From Streptomyces sp. LX-29 (GTDB taxonomy: Bacteria; Actinomycetota; Actinomycetes; Streptomycetales; Streptomycetaceae): DNA of 64,000 nucleotides. Where the stretch lies: positions 8,069,559-8,133,558 of the forward strand of contig NZ_CP089746.1 in assembly GCF_029541745.1 (NCBI RefSeq), given 5' to 3'. Positions 1 through 8,854 of this stretch are shown here, piece by piece. The first letter of the stretch is position 1; each line of letters starts with the position of its first letter. Below the pieces are notes generated by a model. It searched no databases, had not been told where the DNA came from, and worked only from the letters and a program-made list of their open reading frames with translations. The position numbers were made by a program, and so were the translations under genes.

Positions 1-298
1 ACTCGAAGCGGCCGGCCATCGAGGAGTCCTCGGCGTCCTCGTGCGCCGAGGAGGACCGCACGACCAACGGCCGCCCGTCCTCCCCGGCCAGTTCGCTCCA
101 GGCCCGACGCAGTTCCTCGTCACCGGCGGGAACGCCCTTCGCCCGCCCCGCGGGTACGAGGGCGAAGCCGGGGAGCACCGGTAGCCCCGCCACGGCCGCG
201 CGAGCCAGATTGGCGGCCTTGGCACCGGTGACGGCGGGATCCTTCGCGTGTTCGCTGTCCAACGGCACCACCGCCAGCAGATCCGTCTCGATTCCCAC
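1..298 (-). CDS. PEP-utilising enzyme / PEP synthase-like protein, N-terminal part (runs off the window)
   Basis: The first ~99 codons of a minus-strand gene are visible and the rest lies left of base 1. The translation contains GAKAANLARA and LPVLPGFALV, followed by LVVRSSSAHEDAEDSSMAG, the ATP-grasp signature of the pyruvate phosphate dikinase / PEP synthase N-terminal domain, which binds ATP and feeds a phospho-histidine. The GTG at 298-296 is chosen because GGAGGAGG lies just upstream; an ATG two bases earlier is in another frame. In Streptomyces such genes are often rifampicin phosphotransferase-like or generic PEP synthases; the visible part cannot separate these. Confidence 0.75.
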   Translation of the reverse strand, partial: MGIETDLLAVVPLDSEHAKDPAVTGAKAANLARAAVAGLPVLPGFALVPAGRAKGVPAGDEELRRAWSELAGEDGRPLVVRSSSAHEDAEDSSMAGRFE

Positions 299-700
299 AT
301 CCCCCTCCTCCTCCGCACGCGCGCGGACCAGAGTCGGCCCTCAGACGCATGCGATAGCCCCTGCCAGGTACAGACGCCTGATCAAGTATGGGAGGTTGAG
401 AGTCGGTTACTTCCAGGGGTAGACCCCACTGATCTGCCGGCGACGCCTGAACTCAACTCACCGTGCAGGAGTTCTTGAGACGGCGCATGGGAGATCCTCC
501 TGAGCCGACGCCACCGCCGTACGCGGCGCGCCCGCCGCTTCGCGAGGAGGCTGTCTCGTCCACTGCGGACGGACAAGGGGAAAGGGGGGCTCCCCTCTTT
601 CCATGATCAACATATAGCGCACCGGGGGGCTTGCGGCAAGAGCCGGGTCGTGCCGCAGAATCACCGACCTCAGCCGAAGATCACGAAAGCGGGGAGTCAC
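299..700. other. Intergenic region between divergent genes
   Basis: About 400 bp between the minus-strand PEP-utilising gene and the plus-strand glycosyltransferase. Both promoters should lie here. I see no ORF with Streptomyces-like codon use and no clear repeat. Confidence 0.5.
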
Positions 701-1936
701 ATGCGCGTGTTGTTCTCGACGTACGGGTCGCGCGGGAGCGTCGAACCGATAGGGGGACTCGCGGTGCGGTTGCGGGAACTCGGCGCGGAGGTGCGGGTGT
801 GTGCGCCGCCGGACGAGGAGTTCGCGGAGCGGCTGGCCGAGGTCGGTGTGGCGCTGGTGCCGACCGGCGCGCCGGTGCGCTCGCTGGTGACCACGGTGAC
901 TCCGGGGTCGGCGGGACTGGCGCAGCGTGCGGCCGACTTGATGGCCGCGCAGTTCGACACGGTCGCCGCGGCGGCCGAGGGATGTGATGCGCTGGTGGCG
1001 ACCGGCCCCTTGCCGGCCACGGCCGGCGCGCGGTCGGTGGCCGAGAAACTGGGCATCCGTTACGTGCACGCGAGCCACCAGCCGGTCAGCCTGCCCTCGC
1101 CGTACCGCCGGCCGCCCGCACGGCGGGGCCGGCCCTTGCCACCGGACGCGACCGACAACCGGGCGCTGTGGGACCTTGACGCCCAGATCGCGAACACGAT
1201 GTTCGGCGAGGAGCTCAACACCCGGCGGGCGTCGATCGGCCTGCCGCCGGTGGACAACGTCCGCGACTACGCCTTCACCGACCATCCGTGGCTGGCCACG
1301 GACCCGGTCTTGTCCCCGTGGCAGCCGACCGACCTCGACGTGGTGCAGACCGGCGCCTGGATCCTGGCCGACGAACGCCCGCTCCCGGATGCGCTGGTCG
1401 CGTTCCTGGAGGCCGGCACCCCACCGGTGTACGTGGGCTTCGGCAGCACACCCCTGAGCGCCCCGGAGGACTTCGTCCGGACGGCCGTCGAGGCGATCCG
1501 CGCGCAGGGCCGCCGCGTGGTCGTCTCCCGCGGCTGGGCCGACCTGGCCCTGATCGACGACCGGGACGACTGCTTCGCCGTCGGCGAAGTCAACCATCAG
1601 GAACTGTTCCGGCGGACGGCCGCCGTCGTACACCACGGCAGCGCGGGCACCACGACGACGGCCACCCGGGTCGGCGCACCTCAGGTGGTGGTCCCCCAGG
1701 GAGCGGACCAGCCGTACTGGGCCGGCCGGGTGGCCGACCTGGGCATCGGCGTGGCACACGACGGTCCGACACCGACTGTCGAGTCCCTTTCGGCCGCGCT
1801 CGAGACGGCCCTGACCTCAGAGACCCGCGCACGGGCAACCACCGTGGCCGGCACGATCCGGACCGACGGGGCGACGGTGGCCGCGAAGCTGCTGCTCGAC
1901 GCCGTCAGCCGAGAAAGGTCGCCGGCGTCAGCGTGA
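701..1936 (+). CDS. Family 1 (MGT-type) glycosyltransferase
   Basis: A 411-aa GT-B glycosyltransferase of the glycopeptide/macrolide type. It opens with MRVLFSTYGSRGSVEP, the usual N-terminal Rossmann start (glycine-rich strand, then P for the acceptor domain). Near residues 310-345 it has HHGSAGTTTTATRVGAPQVV followed by P-Q-G-A-D-Q-P-Y-W, the donor-sugar nucleotide-binding motif of GT1 enzymes such as GtfA/B and OleD. The ATG at 701 follows GGGGAG at the right distance; the in-frame upstream extension lacks a ribosome site. The protein is soluble. No sugar-biosynthesis genes lie beside it, so it may modify a small molecule or antibiotic (inference); acceptor and donor are unknown. Confidence 0.88.
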   Translation: MRVLFSTYGSRGSVEPIGGLAVRLRELGAEVRVCAPPDEEFAERLAEVGVALVPTGAPVRSLVTTVTPGSAGLAQRAADLMAAQFDTVAAAAEGCDALVATGPLPATAGARSVAEKLGIRYVHASHQPVSLPSPYRRPPARRGRPLPPDATDNRALWDLDAQIANTMFGEELNTRRASIGLPPVDNVRDYAFTDHPWLATDPVLSPWQPTDLDVVQTGAWILADERPLPDALVAFLEAGTPPVYVGFGSTPLSAPEDFVRTAVEAIRAQGRRVVVSRGWADLALIDDRDDCFAVGEVNHQELFRRTAAVVHHGSAGTTTTATRVGAPQVVVPQGADQPYWAGRVADLGIGVAHDGPTPTVESLSAALETALTSETRARATTVAGTIRTDGATVAAKLLLDAVSRERSPASA

Positions 1937-2392
1937 ACCACCGGGACCGTCGACGGGGGACGGTGGACGGCACTGGACTGGACCGCGGCCCGGGCATGCC
2001 CGCTCCCCACTCCCCACGTTTCGCGCGTCCCTGGACGGAATCGCCCGGTGGCAGCTCGGGAAAGAGGGCGTCCAGGACGACGTGGCGGAAGCGCTGGTGG
2101 TGGGCGGGGGTGAGGGCCACCTCCCACCCCAGAGGCACCCTGGCCCTCTTGGCTCCGCTGTTGGTCCTGGTGGTCGGTGCCCGGGCCCACGGCTTCCCCG
2201 CCGCGCGCAGGACCATCACCGGCTGACCGCCAGGGGCGCGGGTCCCGCGGACAGCCGTGTCCCGCGCCGGAGCCTCGCCATGTGACCCCTGCCACAATGA
2301 TCGATTTCTCGAACGGAGGCGTTGTCCCGGCCCCTGCTGACGGTGTGTGGTGCGCAGAGCAGAAAGATCGTCAAGAGCCGTTGAAAAGAGGG
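1937..2392. other. Intergenic region with possible gene remnant
   Basis: About 455 bp without a convincing gene. On the minus strand around 1980-2170 one frame reads like a protein C-terminus (phrases such as TPAHHQRFRHVVLDALFPEL) but has no start or RBS, so it may be a decayed fragment. The last 60 bp carry the promoter and RBS of the serine hydrolase. Confidence 0.3.
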
Positions 2393-3583
2393 ATGATGAA
2401 CATGTCGACACGCCTGATACGCACCGCGCTGGTGAGCGTGACCGCGGTCGCGGCGGTCGGTGCGGCCGTGCTGACGGCGCCGGTGGCCACGGCGGCCGGC
2501 GCGACCGGAGCGAAGGACACCGGACACGCCGCCACCCAGGACGCCATGGACAAGGCCGTCGCAGCGGGGGTGCCCGGCATCGTGGCCGAGACGCGCGACG
2601 CGCACGGGGTGTGGAAGGGCACCGCGGGCGTCGCCGACCTCACCACGCAGCAGCCGCGCGGCAACGGAGACCGGTTCCGGGCGGGCAGCACCACCAAGTC
2701 GCTGGTGTCGACCGTGATGCTCCAACTCCAGGCGGAGGGCAGGGTCGACCTCGACGCCACGGTCGACAGCTATCTGCCGGGCGTGGTCCGGGGGAACGGC
2801 CACGACGGTACGAAGATCACGGTCCGCCAGCTCATGAACCACACCAGCGGCATCTTCAACTTCACCGACGACGCCGCGTTCCGGAAGGCGGTGATGGGGA
2901 TCGACTTCCTCCAGAACCGCTACGACGACTGGACCCCGCAGCAGGTCATCGCCCTCGCGCTGAAGAACCCGCCCCAGTTCGAGCCCGGCACCTCCTGGAA
3001 GTACTCCAACACCAACTACCTCCTCGTCGGGCTCATCATCGAGAAGGTCACCGGCAACTCCTACGTCGAGGAGATCGAGCGGCGCATCACCAGGCCGCTG
3101 AAGATGCGCGCCACGTACTTTCCCGGCACCGACTCCGAGATCCCCGGGCCCACCCGGCACTACTCCACCTTCGAGGAGGAACCCGGCAAGACCTACGACG
3201 TCACCGAGCTGAACCCGTCGTGGGCCTGGGCGGCCGGCGAGATGGTCACCAACTCCTCCGACCTGAACCGCTTCTACACCGCGCTCTTCCGCGGCAAGCT
3301 GCTGCGCCCCGCCCAGCTCAAGCAGATGATGACCCCCGTCGAGACCCAGGGCAACCTCCCCCGGCAGCGCTACGGCCTGGGCCTCATCGAGTACGAGACG
3401 AGCTGCGGCACCAAGGTCTGGGGCCACTCCGGTGGCATCCACGGCTCCTCGACGCAGGCGTTCGGCACCAAGGACGGCAAGCACATGATCGCGCTGAACT
3501 TCAACGGCGACTTCGTGGGCGGCGGCAAGAACGTCGTCTCCGCCGAGTTCTGCACCTCGGCGGGCACCCCAGCCGGATCATGA
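2393..3583 (+). CDS. Secreted serine hydrolase (class C beta-lactamase / D-Ala-D-Ala carboxypeptidase family)
   Basis: 396 aa. The N-terminus (MMNMSTRLIRTALVSV, then an Ala/Val-rich core ending near AATA-A) is a Sec signal peptide, so the enzyme acts outside the membrane. The catalytic motifs of the penicillin-binding/beta-lactamase fold are present: SxxK as STTK around residue 100, the YxN motif as YSNTNY around residue 205, and HSGG (GHSGGIHG) near residue 350 in place of KTG. This matches the DD-peptidase R61 / class C branch, which hydrolyses D-alanyl peptides or esters. Two tandem ATGs plus one three codons later are possible starts; an AAAGAGGG precedes the first. It appears to be a single-gene transcript. 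Confidence 0.88.
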   Translation: MMNMSTRLIRTALVSVTAVAAVGAAVLTAPVATAAGATGAKDTGHAATQDAMDKAVAAGVPGIVAETRDAHGVWKGTAGVADLTTQQPRGNGDRFRAGSTTKSLVSTVMLQLQAEGRVDLDATVDSYLPGVVRGNGHDGTKITVRQLMNHTSGIFNFTDDAAFRKAVMGIDFLQNRYDDWTPQQVIALALKNPPQFEPGTSWKYSNTNYLLVGLIIEKVTGNSYVEEIERRITRPLKMRATYFPGTDSEIPGPTRHYSTFEEEPGKTYDVTELNPSWAWAAGEMVTNSSDLNRFYTALFRGKLLRPAQLKQMMTPVETQGNLPRQRYGLGLIEYETSCGTKVWGHSGGIHGSSTQAFGTKDGKHMIALNFNGDFVGGGKNVVSAEFCTSAGTPAGS

Positions 3584-3777
3584 CGCGCCGGCCCGCCCCA
3601 GGCCCACCGCGCACCCCGGGTGTTCGCGACGAACTCCTGGGCGACGTCCGGCCGTTGCGCGCGCGGGGACTCACCGAAACCGGTGGCTCGCGGTCCGGTA
3701 CGGACGGTCGAAACGCCCTCTGGCGTTGTTGATCCACTTCGTGATTTTCTCGGTCTCAGCCCTTGAGGAGAGAAGGA

Positions 3778-4194
3778 ATGACCATGAGACGCTTCGTCCG
3801 TACCCTGGCCCTGACCGGGGCGACCGCTGCCACTGCCGGCCTGACGCTGCTGGCCGCCCCCACCGCCCAGGCCGCGCCATCCGATGAGCCGGCGTGCGTC
3901 ACGGCCGCCGCGACGAAGTCCTTCGGGCGCGGCGAGATATCGATGTGCCCGCAGAGCGACGGCACCACGCGAGTCACCGGCTGGGTCGAGGACCTGCTGC
4001 CCGGCAAGGGCTGGGGCACGCCGGACGGGCGCTGCGCGGGCTGGTGGATCGAGATGGGCGCGAAGGGCGGGATGGTCGGCCCGCTGGTGTGCCCGCACTT
4101 CACGAGCTCGCACGAGACGACGTACAAGTTCGACTACACGTTCCAGCCGGAGGCTCCGGTGACAGGTGCGAAGCTGAACGCTTTCACGGCCTGA
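3778..4194 (+). CDS. Small secreted protein of unknown function
   Basis: 138 aa, about 104 after the signal peptide. The signal is clear: MTMRRFVRTLAL, a hydrophobic Ala/Thr/Leu stretch, then AAPTAQAA as the signal peptidase I site. The mature part has four cysteines, likely two disulfides, and a Trp/Gly-rich middle (GRCAGWWIEMGAKGG). It is not a subtilisin inhibitor: the SSI disulfide pattern and reactive loop are absent. The ATG at 3778 follows GAGGAG-AGAAGGA; a second ATG two codons later is also possible. I do not recognise the family. Confidence 0.75.
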   Translation: MTMRRFVRTLALTGATAATAGLTLLAAPTAQAAPSDEPACVTAAATKSFGRGEISMCPQSDGTTRVTGWVEDLLPGKGWGTPDGRCAGWWIEMGAKGGMVGPLVCPHFTSSHETTYKFDYTFQPEAPVTGAKLNAFTA

Positions 4195-4490
4195 CGGGCC
4201 CGATGCTCGTCTTGCTGCCGCCGCCGGCACTCCCGGAACAGCGCGCGAGCCAGATCCTCGCCGGGAGCGCCGCGGTTGCGATGGCCGTCGAGCTGACCGG
4301 CGGGAACGATGGCTCGCGGTGAACCATGTCGAGTAGTCGATCTCGCAGGCTATGGGCGAACCCGACGGCCGCGCCCGCCGCCGAGCCTTCTCCACACCGC
4401 GTCCTTCCGGGTGGGGAGGGACGGGCGGTCGCTATGCCGCGCCTGGGGGACCAGGCTGGGACGAGAAGCTCGGGCCGGAAGCGAGGGTGC

Positions 4491-4980
4491 AGATGGGGAG
4501 AGGGCAGCGCAAGAAACTTGGGCTGCTCGCCGCCTCGTTGACGGTGGTCGTGCTCGGCATGACCACCGCTGTTGTGGCCCCCCGACTGGCCGACGACGGT
4601 CCCTCCTGCCGCTCCGCACCCGCATCCACCGTCGCACTCGCAGGCGATCCTCGAGCGGCCACGCGCGCCCTTGACCCAGGCGAGGACCTGGCCCGGATCG
4701 GGCGGCTGAAGGACGTGCCTTCGACCGCTCTGTGTTCCAGCACAGCAACGGCACCTACCGGACCGCGGCGCGGCACGTGACCGGCCACCCGCCCGCGGCC
4801 ACCATCGCCCAACGCGAGGCATACCCAGGGCGCGCCGACGGGTTCTTGGACGGCTGGAAGCAGCTATCCGAGATCTACGACCGCTGGGCGCGTACGCGCG
4901 GGATCGAACGGCACCACGCCGCGCAGCTGCGGTTCGAGATGAGAGATGACTACATCTCAGCCTTGCGCCGAGCCTGGTAG
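4491..4980 (+). pseudogene. Single-pass membrane protein gene, apparently frameshifted
   Basis: Two overlapping reading frames look like halves of one gene. The first half (from MGRGQRKKLGLLAASLTVVV near 4494) has a basic N-terminus, one transmembrane segment and an extracytoplasmic tail up to about ARIGRLKD near 4710. The second half, in the frame one base off, continues as AFDRSVFQHSNGTYRTAARH and ends at 4980 with a helical C-terminus (DGWKQLSEIYDRWARTRG). A single indel near 4705-4725 would join them into about 160 aa. It is either a real mutation or a sequencing error. Function unknown. Confidence 0.5.
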
Positions 4981-5023
4981 CTAGCGGCGATGCCCTCGCC
5001 GCCGATGCGGAAGCGCCGTTCAA

Positions 5024-5344
5024 CGACGACCTGAGGCACGGACTCGGGAGACCGCGACGCTATGGAGGGGACGCGATACCCCCTTCCAGCACGCCCGGTA
5101 TCGGCCCAAGCGGACGCCTTTCCAGGGCGAGCCGGCGGTGAGGTGCTGCGCCGAGCGGCACCTCACCGCCGACCCGGCCGGAGATCGCCTGCCCCGCTGG
5201 CATCAGTACGGGACGACACTGAGGCAGCCGGTCCACCAGGCTCGACAGTACGAGCGCAGCGACCACGCGGCCGCCGGTACCGCGCACCGGCGCGATCCGA
5301 GCCAGCCGATCGCGCACCACCCGCCGCCCTGTTCACGTGTGCCC
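5024..5344. other. Intergenic, no feature seen
   Basis: About 320 bp between the frameshifted membrane protein and the convergent 5345-6652 gene. No supported ORF, repeat or hairpin was found. Confidence 0.4.
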
Positions 5345-6652
5345 TCAGAGTGGTCTTTCACCGACGGTCCGCAGCATGGACCTCACTTCCTGAAGAAGTG
5401 ATGGGTAGTTCTGCCCGTAGGTTGCGACGGCCGCGTACACCGCGTCGAGGGCCGCCTGGAGTGCGTCGGTTTCCGCGGCGTCGAGGAGCGCGGGGAGAGC
5501 CATGTGCGGCTGGGACATCGGCAGCGACGAGGCCGGCCCACCAGCCGTGGCCATCACCACGTACTCCTCCTCCGAGCGCGACGCCTCCGGGTTCGTGGAC
5601 ATCATCACGGCGGCTATGGAGCCCACGAACTGCGGCATCTCCCCGGCGGGCATCGGCGCGGGTGCGCCGTCGTGGACGGGCGGCTGGAAGGGGGCCCGCT
5701 CGGGCGGGATGGCCTCGCCGACGGTCCTGTCGGGGACGCGCGGGTCGGATTCCAGGGCCTGCCACGCGCGATCCGGGTCGTCGAGCGGTGGCGGCAGCGG
5801 ACGCCCCTCGGCCAGAGCGCTGAGGCCCGCGGCGATCCAGTCGAGCTGTGCGAGGCCGGCCGCCTCGCACGCGCGGCGCGCCGCCAGGAGGGCGACCGCG
5901 CGCTGGGCGGCGGGGCCGGCGTCGTCGATGGCGTGGACGAGGTCCGGATCGAAGTCGAGCAGACCGAGCACGTTCCCGTCGACGTCGCGCAGGGCCTGAC
6001 TGGGAAGCCTCCCGCCCCACTCCCACCGCTCGTACGCGAGCTCGAGTTCGCGCTCCGCCTCTTCCTGGGCGAGGCGGGCGCGGCGTTCGGCTTCGGCGCG
6101 TTCGGCGGGCGAGGGAGGGGGCGGCTGCTGGCGGGCGTGGTCGTGCCAGTAGGCGGCCTGCTCCGAGGTCTGCCGCAGTACGCGGTCCGGCGCGGGCGGC
6201 GCGGGCCAGAACTGCAGCAGATAGCAGTCCAGTTGCTGCTCATCATCCATCCGGGTGTCCCGCTGCCCCGCCTCGTCCATGCCCCTGGCGCAGTAGCGCA
6301 CCCGGTAGTCGATCTCCTCCAGACCCAGCTCCCAGCTGGCCTCGCCCGCCCACTGCACCAGCTGGCTGCTGTCCGACACGGGGCGGAAGGACACCTCCAC
6401 GACGTCCTCCCACCCCTCATCCAGCGGCGGAGCCTGGTCGCACACCTCCACGGTGAAACCGACCTCGCCCGTATGTAACCCCGTCGTCAGCCACAGCGCG
6501 CCGGGAACCGCCGCCCCGCACAACCCGGCGCTCTGCCCCGCGAACGCCTCGTCGAGGCCCGGGCCGCAGCCGTCCGGATCGCTCTCGACGTAGATCTGAC
6601 CATAGTGAACGTGAACCTCACCCTCGACCGGCCTGCGCACGAAAGCCTCCAT
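5345..6652 (-). CDS. Conserved hypothetical protein, 435 aa
   Basis: A soluble acidic protein with Streptomyces-like codon use over its full length. The N-terminal ~150 residues form a beta-rich domain (EGEVHVHYGQIYVES, later VEVSFRPVSDSSQLVQWAGE, an immunity- or competence-like fold pattern). A proline- and glutamate-rich helical linker (AERAEAERRARLAQEEAERE) follows, then an alanine-rich helical domain (AAQRAVALLAARRACEAAGL). No catalytic motif is visible. The start ATG at 6652 has GGAGGGG almost touching it, which is tight but usable. The family is not recognised; it stands alone. Confidence 0.75.
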   Translation of the reverse strand: MEAFVRRPVEGEVHVHYGQIYVESDPDGCGPGLDEAFAGQSAGLCGAAVPGALWLTTGLHTGEVGFTVEVCDQAPPLDEGWEDVVEVSFRPVSDSSQLVQWAGEASWELGLEEIDYRVRYCARGMDEAGQRDTRMDDEQQLDCYLLQFWPAPPAPDRVLRQTSEQAAYWHDHARQQPPPPSPAERAEAERRARLAQEEAERELELAYERWEWGGRLPSQALRDVDGNVLGLLDFDPDLVHAIDDAGPAAQRAVALLAARRACEAAGLAQLDWIAAGLSALAEGRPLPPPLDDPDRAWQALESDPRVPDRTVGEAIPPERAPFQPPVHDGAPAPMPAGEMPQFVGSIAAVMMSTNPEASRSEEEYVVMATAGGPASSLPMSQPHMALPALLDAAETDALQAALDAVYAAVATYGQNYPSLLQEVRSMLRTVGERPL

Positions 6653-6737
6653 CCCCTCCGGGAACGAACCATGCGCCGCAGCTTAGGGAACACCACTGAC
6701 AACCCCGCGCTTCAGACGAAACCCCGGGGCGCCCTCC

Positions 6738-7097
6738 CTATGCCTGCGTCGTGCAGGGTGTCGGGTAGGTGGGGGTGGATTGTTCCGGATTGGTTGCGAG
6801 AAACGGCTTCGCTCTGTCGGTTCCACCGGCCGGGCCAACAGGCGCCCACCAGGCGATCACCCGGGCCGCCATCGCCTCGGGCCGCAAGCCCAAAGGATCG
6901 AGACCGAAGTGATCCTCCAACTCGTGGCGCAGGAAATCACTGATCTCCGTCTGACTGGCGCCGTCATGCAACTGCCTGAGCAGCGGGGCGAGCATGCAAT
7001 CGTACTCGTCCTGTACAACGTCCGCGACGCCGATCGGATCCCACTCATTGAGCAGCTGCCGCAGGTCGTTCTCGGTAGAGGCGTTCCAGGTTCTCAT
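6738..7097 (-). CDS. Conserved hypothetical protein (about 119 aa)
   Basis: The conserved-looking part begins at MRTWNASTENDLRQLLNEWD and is rich in acidic and hydrophobic helical residues (VADVVQDEYDCMLAPLLRQL, then SDFLRHELEDHFGLDP). The pattern resembles small stand-alone Streptomyces proteins that sit beside toxin or immunity genes and whose C-terminal ~80 residues form a four-helix unit. The ATG at 7097 is preferred; the 16-residue upstream extension is low-complexity Gly/Ser and poorly supported. No motif indicates a function. Confidence 0.65.
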   Translation of the reverse strand: MRTWNASTENDLRQLLNEWDPIGVADVVQDEYDCMLAPLLRQLHDGASQTEISDFLRHELEDHFGLDPLGLRPEAMAARVIAWWAPVGPAGGTDRAKPFLATNPEQSTPTYPTPCTTQA

Positions 7098-7250
7098 CAC
7101 CCCCAGACTGCCACCCGAGCGGCCTTCATCCCCCCCATGAGCCAAAGGGAACCGTCACCGCCCACGTTCAACACCGTGTGCCCCGGCCTACCGCCGGCCG
7201 CGATCAGGCGTCGACAGCGTCTCGTTCACGACCTGACGAACGTCGCAGGA

Positions 7251-7690
7251 TCAGCACAGCCGACGTGCCTTGTGCTGTCGGAACGGCGCCACGGCATGCG
7301 ATCGGCCCGAGCAGTCGCTGGTCCGGGCGTGCAAGGTCATCGCGTTCGGCGCGGCGGCGGCTTCGCACAGCCATGGGGGAGCGGTGCCCTGGTGGGGAGC
7401 ACGGTGGCCGCAACGGTTGGGCACCGTGATCACATCGTCGGCGGTCGTACCCACGGCGCCAAGCGCTCCCCGGCGGCCAGATTCTCGCGCCACCGGGCAC
7501 ATGACGAAGACCGGATCAGTGAAGACCAGTTCCAGACTGTGGTGGTACGTCAGGTCATGGCCGGCGCCCAGTCGCAGAAGCCCAGCGTCCCAGGCGACAA
7601 CGTCCCAGTCCCACCAGGACCCCTCTGAAGACGAATCACGCGTGTGCCCCTCGAGTCGAACGTGCGGGTCCGCTCCACGGACCTCTGCAG
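7251..7690 (-). pseudogene. Probable decayed gene fragment
   Basis: One minus-strand frame carries a protein-like stretch: HVRLEGHTRDSS, then WWDWDVVAWDAGLLRLGAGH and HHSLELVFTDPVFVMCPV, with amino-acid use unlike random GC-rich shadow frames. Downstream (7500 to 7250) the frame degenerates into low-quality sequence and no good RBS/start exists. I read it as a remnant of a beta-rich hypothetical protein whose C-terminal half has been lost or frameshifted. Confidence 0.35.
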
Positions 7691-8043
7691 GCCGGCCTTG
7701 CCCCCTGGCGCTTCTGACTACGCAGCGGCCACCAGCATGCGATCCCGCGCTCCAGCTCAATGGTCCAGGTCAAGGATGGTAGGGCTCGCGTTGGGCACCC
7801 TTCGCTCGGCATGGCCTGGGCCTGGCCGTACGACGTCAGTATCGGTACGTGGCCGGAACACACCGGCGCGCGGTGGCCCTCACCGCTCCGCTGGCGGCCG
7901 CCGGCAGCGGATCTGACTGACTCCGGTCACCGCTCCTCCCCTGGGGGTGGCGGTGTCCGGACGGCGAAACGCCTGCCACCCGGGCGCGCTGTGTGGCGGG
8001 CCGCCCGGCGTCGCGGGGCACATGGGTTGTCAGTCGCGATCGA
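7691..8043. other. Intergenic region upstream of the macrodomain gene
   Basis: About 350 bp with no convincing ORF. The promoter of the macrodomain gene lies at its right edge and is listed separately. Confidence 0.4.
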
Positions 8044-8055
8044 TACCGTCCGAGC
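8044..8055 (+). promoter_or_regulatory. -10 box and leaderless start of the macrodomain gene
   Basis: TACCGT (8044-8049) ends exactly 6 nt before the ATG at 8056, with no Shine-Dalgarno sequence. This is the geometry of a leaderless transcript, with transcription starting at or next to the A of ATG. The same TANNNT-N6-start arrangement recurs at several genes of this window. Confidence 0.5.
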
Positions 8056-8538
8056 ATGGGTGCAGAGATCGCATACGCGCGCGGCGACGCGACCAGTCCA
8101 CACGAGCCGGGAACCAAGATCATCGCCCACGTGTGCAACGACGCCGGACGGTGGGGAGCGGGCTTCGTCATGGCCATCTCCCGTAGATGGCCGCAGCCCG
8201 AAGCCGCCTACCGACACTGGCACCGCGGCCGCGCGGACAACGACTTCGCCTTGGGCGCGGTCCAGCTCGTACAGACCCAGGACGACCTGTGGGTGGCCAA
8301 CATGATCGGCCAGCACGGCATCCGCAGGCACACCATGGCCGAGGCGCCCGTGCGGTACGAGGCGGTCGACCAAGCTCTGAAGATGCTGTCGCGGCATGCT
8401 TCGGTCATGGCCGCCTCGATCCACATGCCCAGAATCGGGTGCGGACTGGCTGGCGGACGATGGGAGAAGATCGAACCGCTCATCGCCCAGCGCCTGACCG
8501 AACAAGGCACCCCCGTGACCGTCTACGACCTCCAGTAG
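8056..8538 (+). CDS. Macrodomain protein (ADP-ribose / Appr-1''-p processing fold)
   Basis: 160 aa, a single macrodomain. The N-terminal strand reads IAYARGDATSP, the usual xxGDAT/GDIT motif. The adenine and distal-ribose loop is IIAHVCNDAGRWGAGFVMAI (canonical cNd...GaGfv), and the second phosphate loop is IHMPRIGCGLAGGRWEKIEP (usual PxIgcGlaGg.w). All ligand-binding elements are present, so it should bind ADP-ribose or a derivative and perhaps hydrolyse ADP-ribosyl esters or Appr-1''-p; many bacterial members reverse ADP-ribosylation by phage-defence or toxin systems (family knowledge). It stands alone. Confidence 0.88.
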   Translation: MGAEIAYARGDATSPHEPGTKIIAHVCNDAGRWGAGFVMAISRRWPQPEAAYRHWHRGRADNDFALGAVQLVQTQDDLWVANMIGQHGIRRHTMAEAPVRYEAVDQALKMLSRHASVMAASIHMPRIGCGLAGGRWEKIEPLIAQRLTEQGTPVTVYDLQ

Positions 8539-8753
8539 GAAGGGACCCGCCGCGCTGAGGAAGGCCCGTGCTGGCAGGGGCAGAGGCCCGTGGACCTGCG
8601 GTTGCAGCGGAGCGGCCCGCTCAACGGGTCGCGGATCCACCTCGTGCCACCTTGCGCGGACTCGGCGAGGATCCGCGACATGACGCTCCATCTGCCGCCA
8701 TCTTCCGTGGTGCAGGCGGCCGGGCCCGTATGAGGGTTTGCTTCCTCCGGCCA

Positions 8754-8777
8754 GTTTTGAAGCGAGTGCTTCAAAAC
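8754..8777. promoter_or_regulatory. Perfect inverted repeat upstream of the MFS gene (putative TetR operator)
   Basis: GTTTTGAAGC - GAGT - GCTTCAAAAC: two 10-nt arms (8754-8763 and 8768-8777) that are exact reverse complements around a 4-nt spacer. It lies about 80 bp upstream of the MFS start. Its outer half-sites GTTTTG...CAAAAC match those of the repeat upstream of the tetR gene at 10501-10523, so the TetR protein of this locus probably binds both. Confidence 0.65.
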
Positions 8778-8854
8778 ATGCTAACGTCCCACCCCCAGGG
8801 GCAGTCGATCATCGTCGCCCTTGTTCTGAAGCGTTCGATCCAAAAGGGGGGCCC

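Noticed and set aside
458..1759. 433-codon minus-strand ORF opposite the glycosyltransferase
   Set aside because: Antisense shadow with no domain; the plus strand has clear GT1 motifs.
3778..4194. Subtilisin inhibitor (SSI)
   Set aside because: Size and signal fit, but the SSI disulfide pattern and reactive-site loop are missing.
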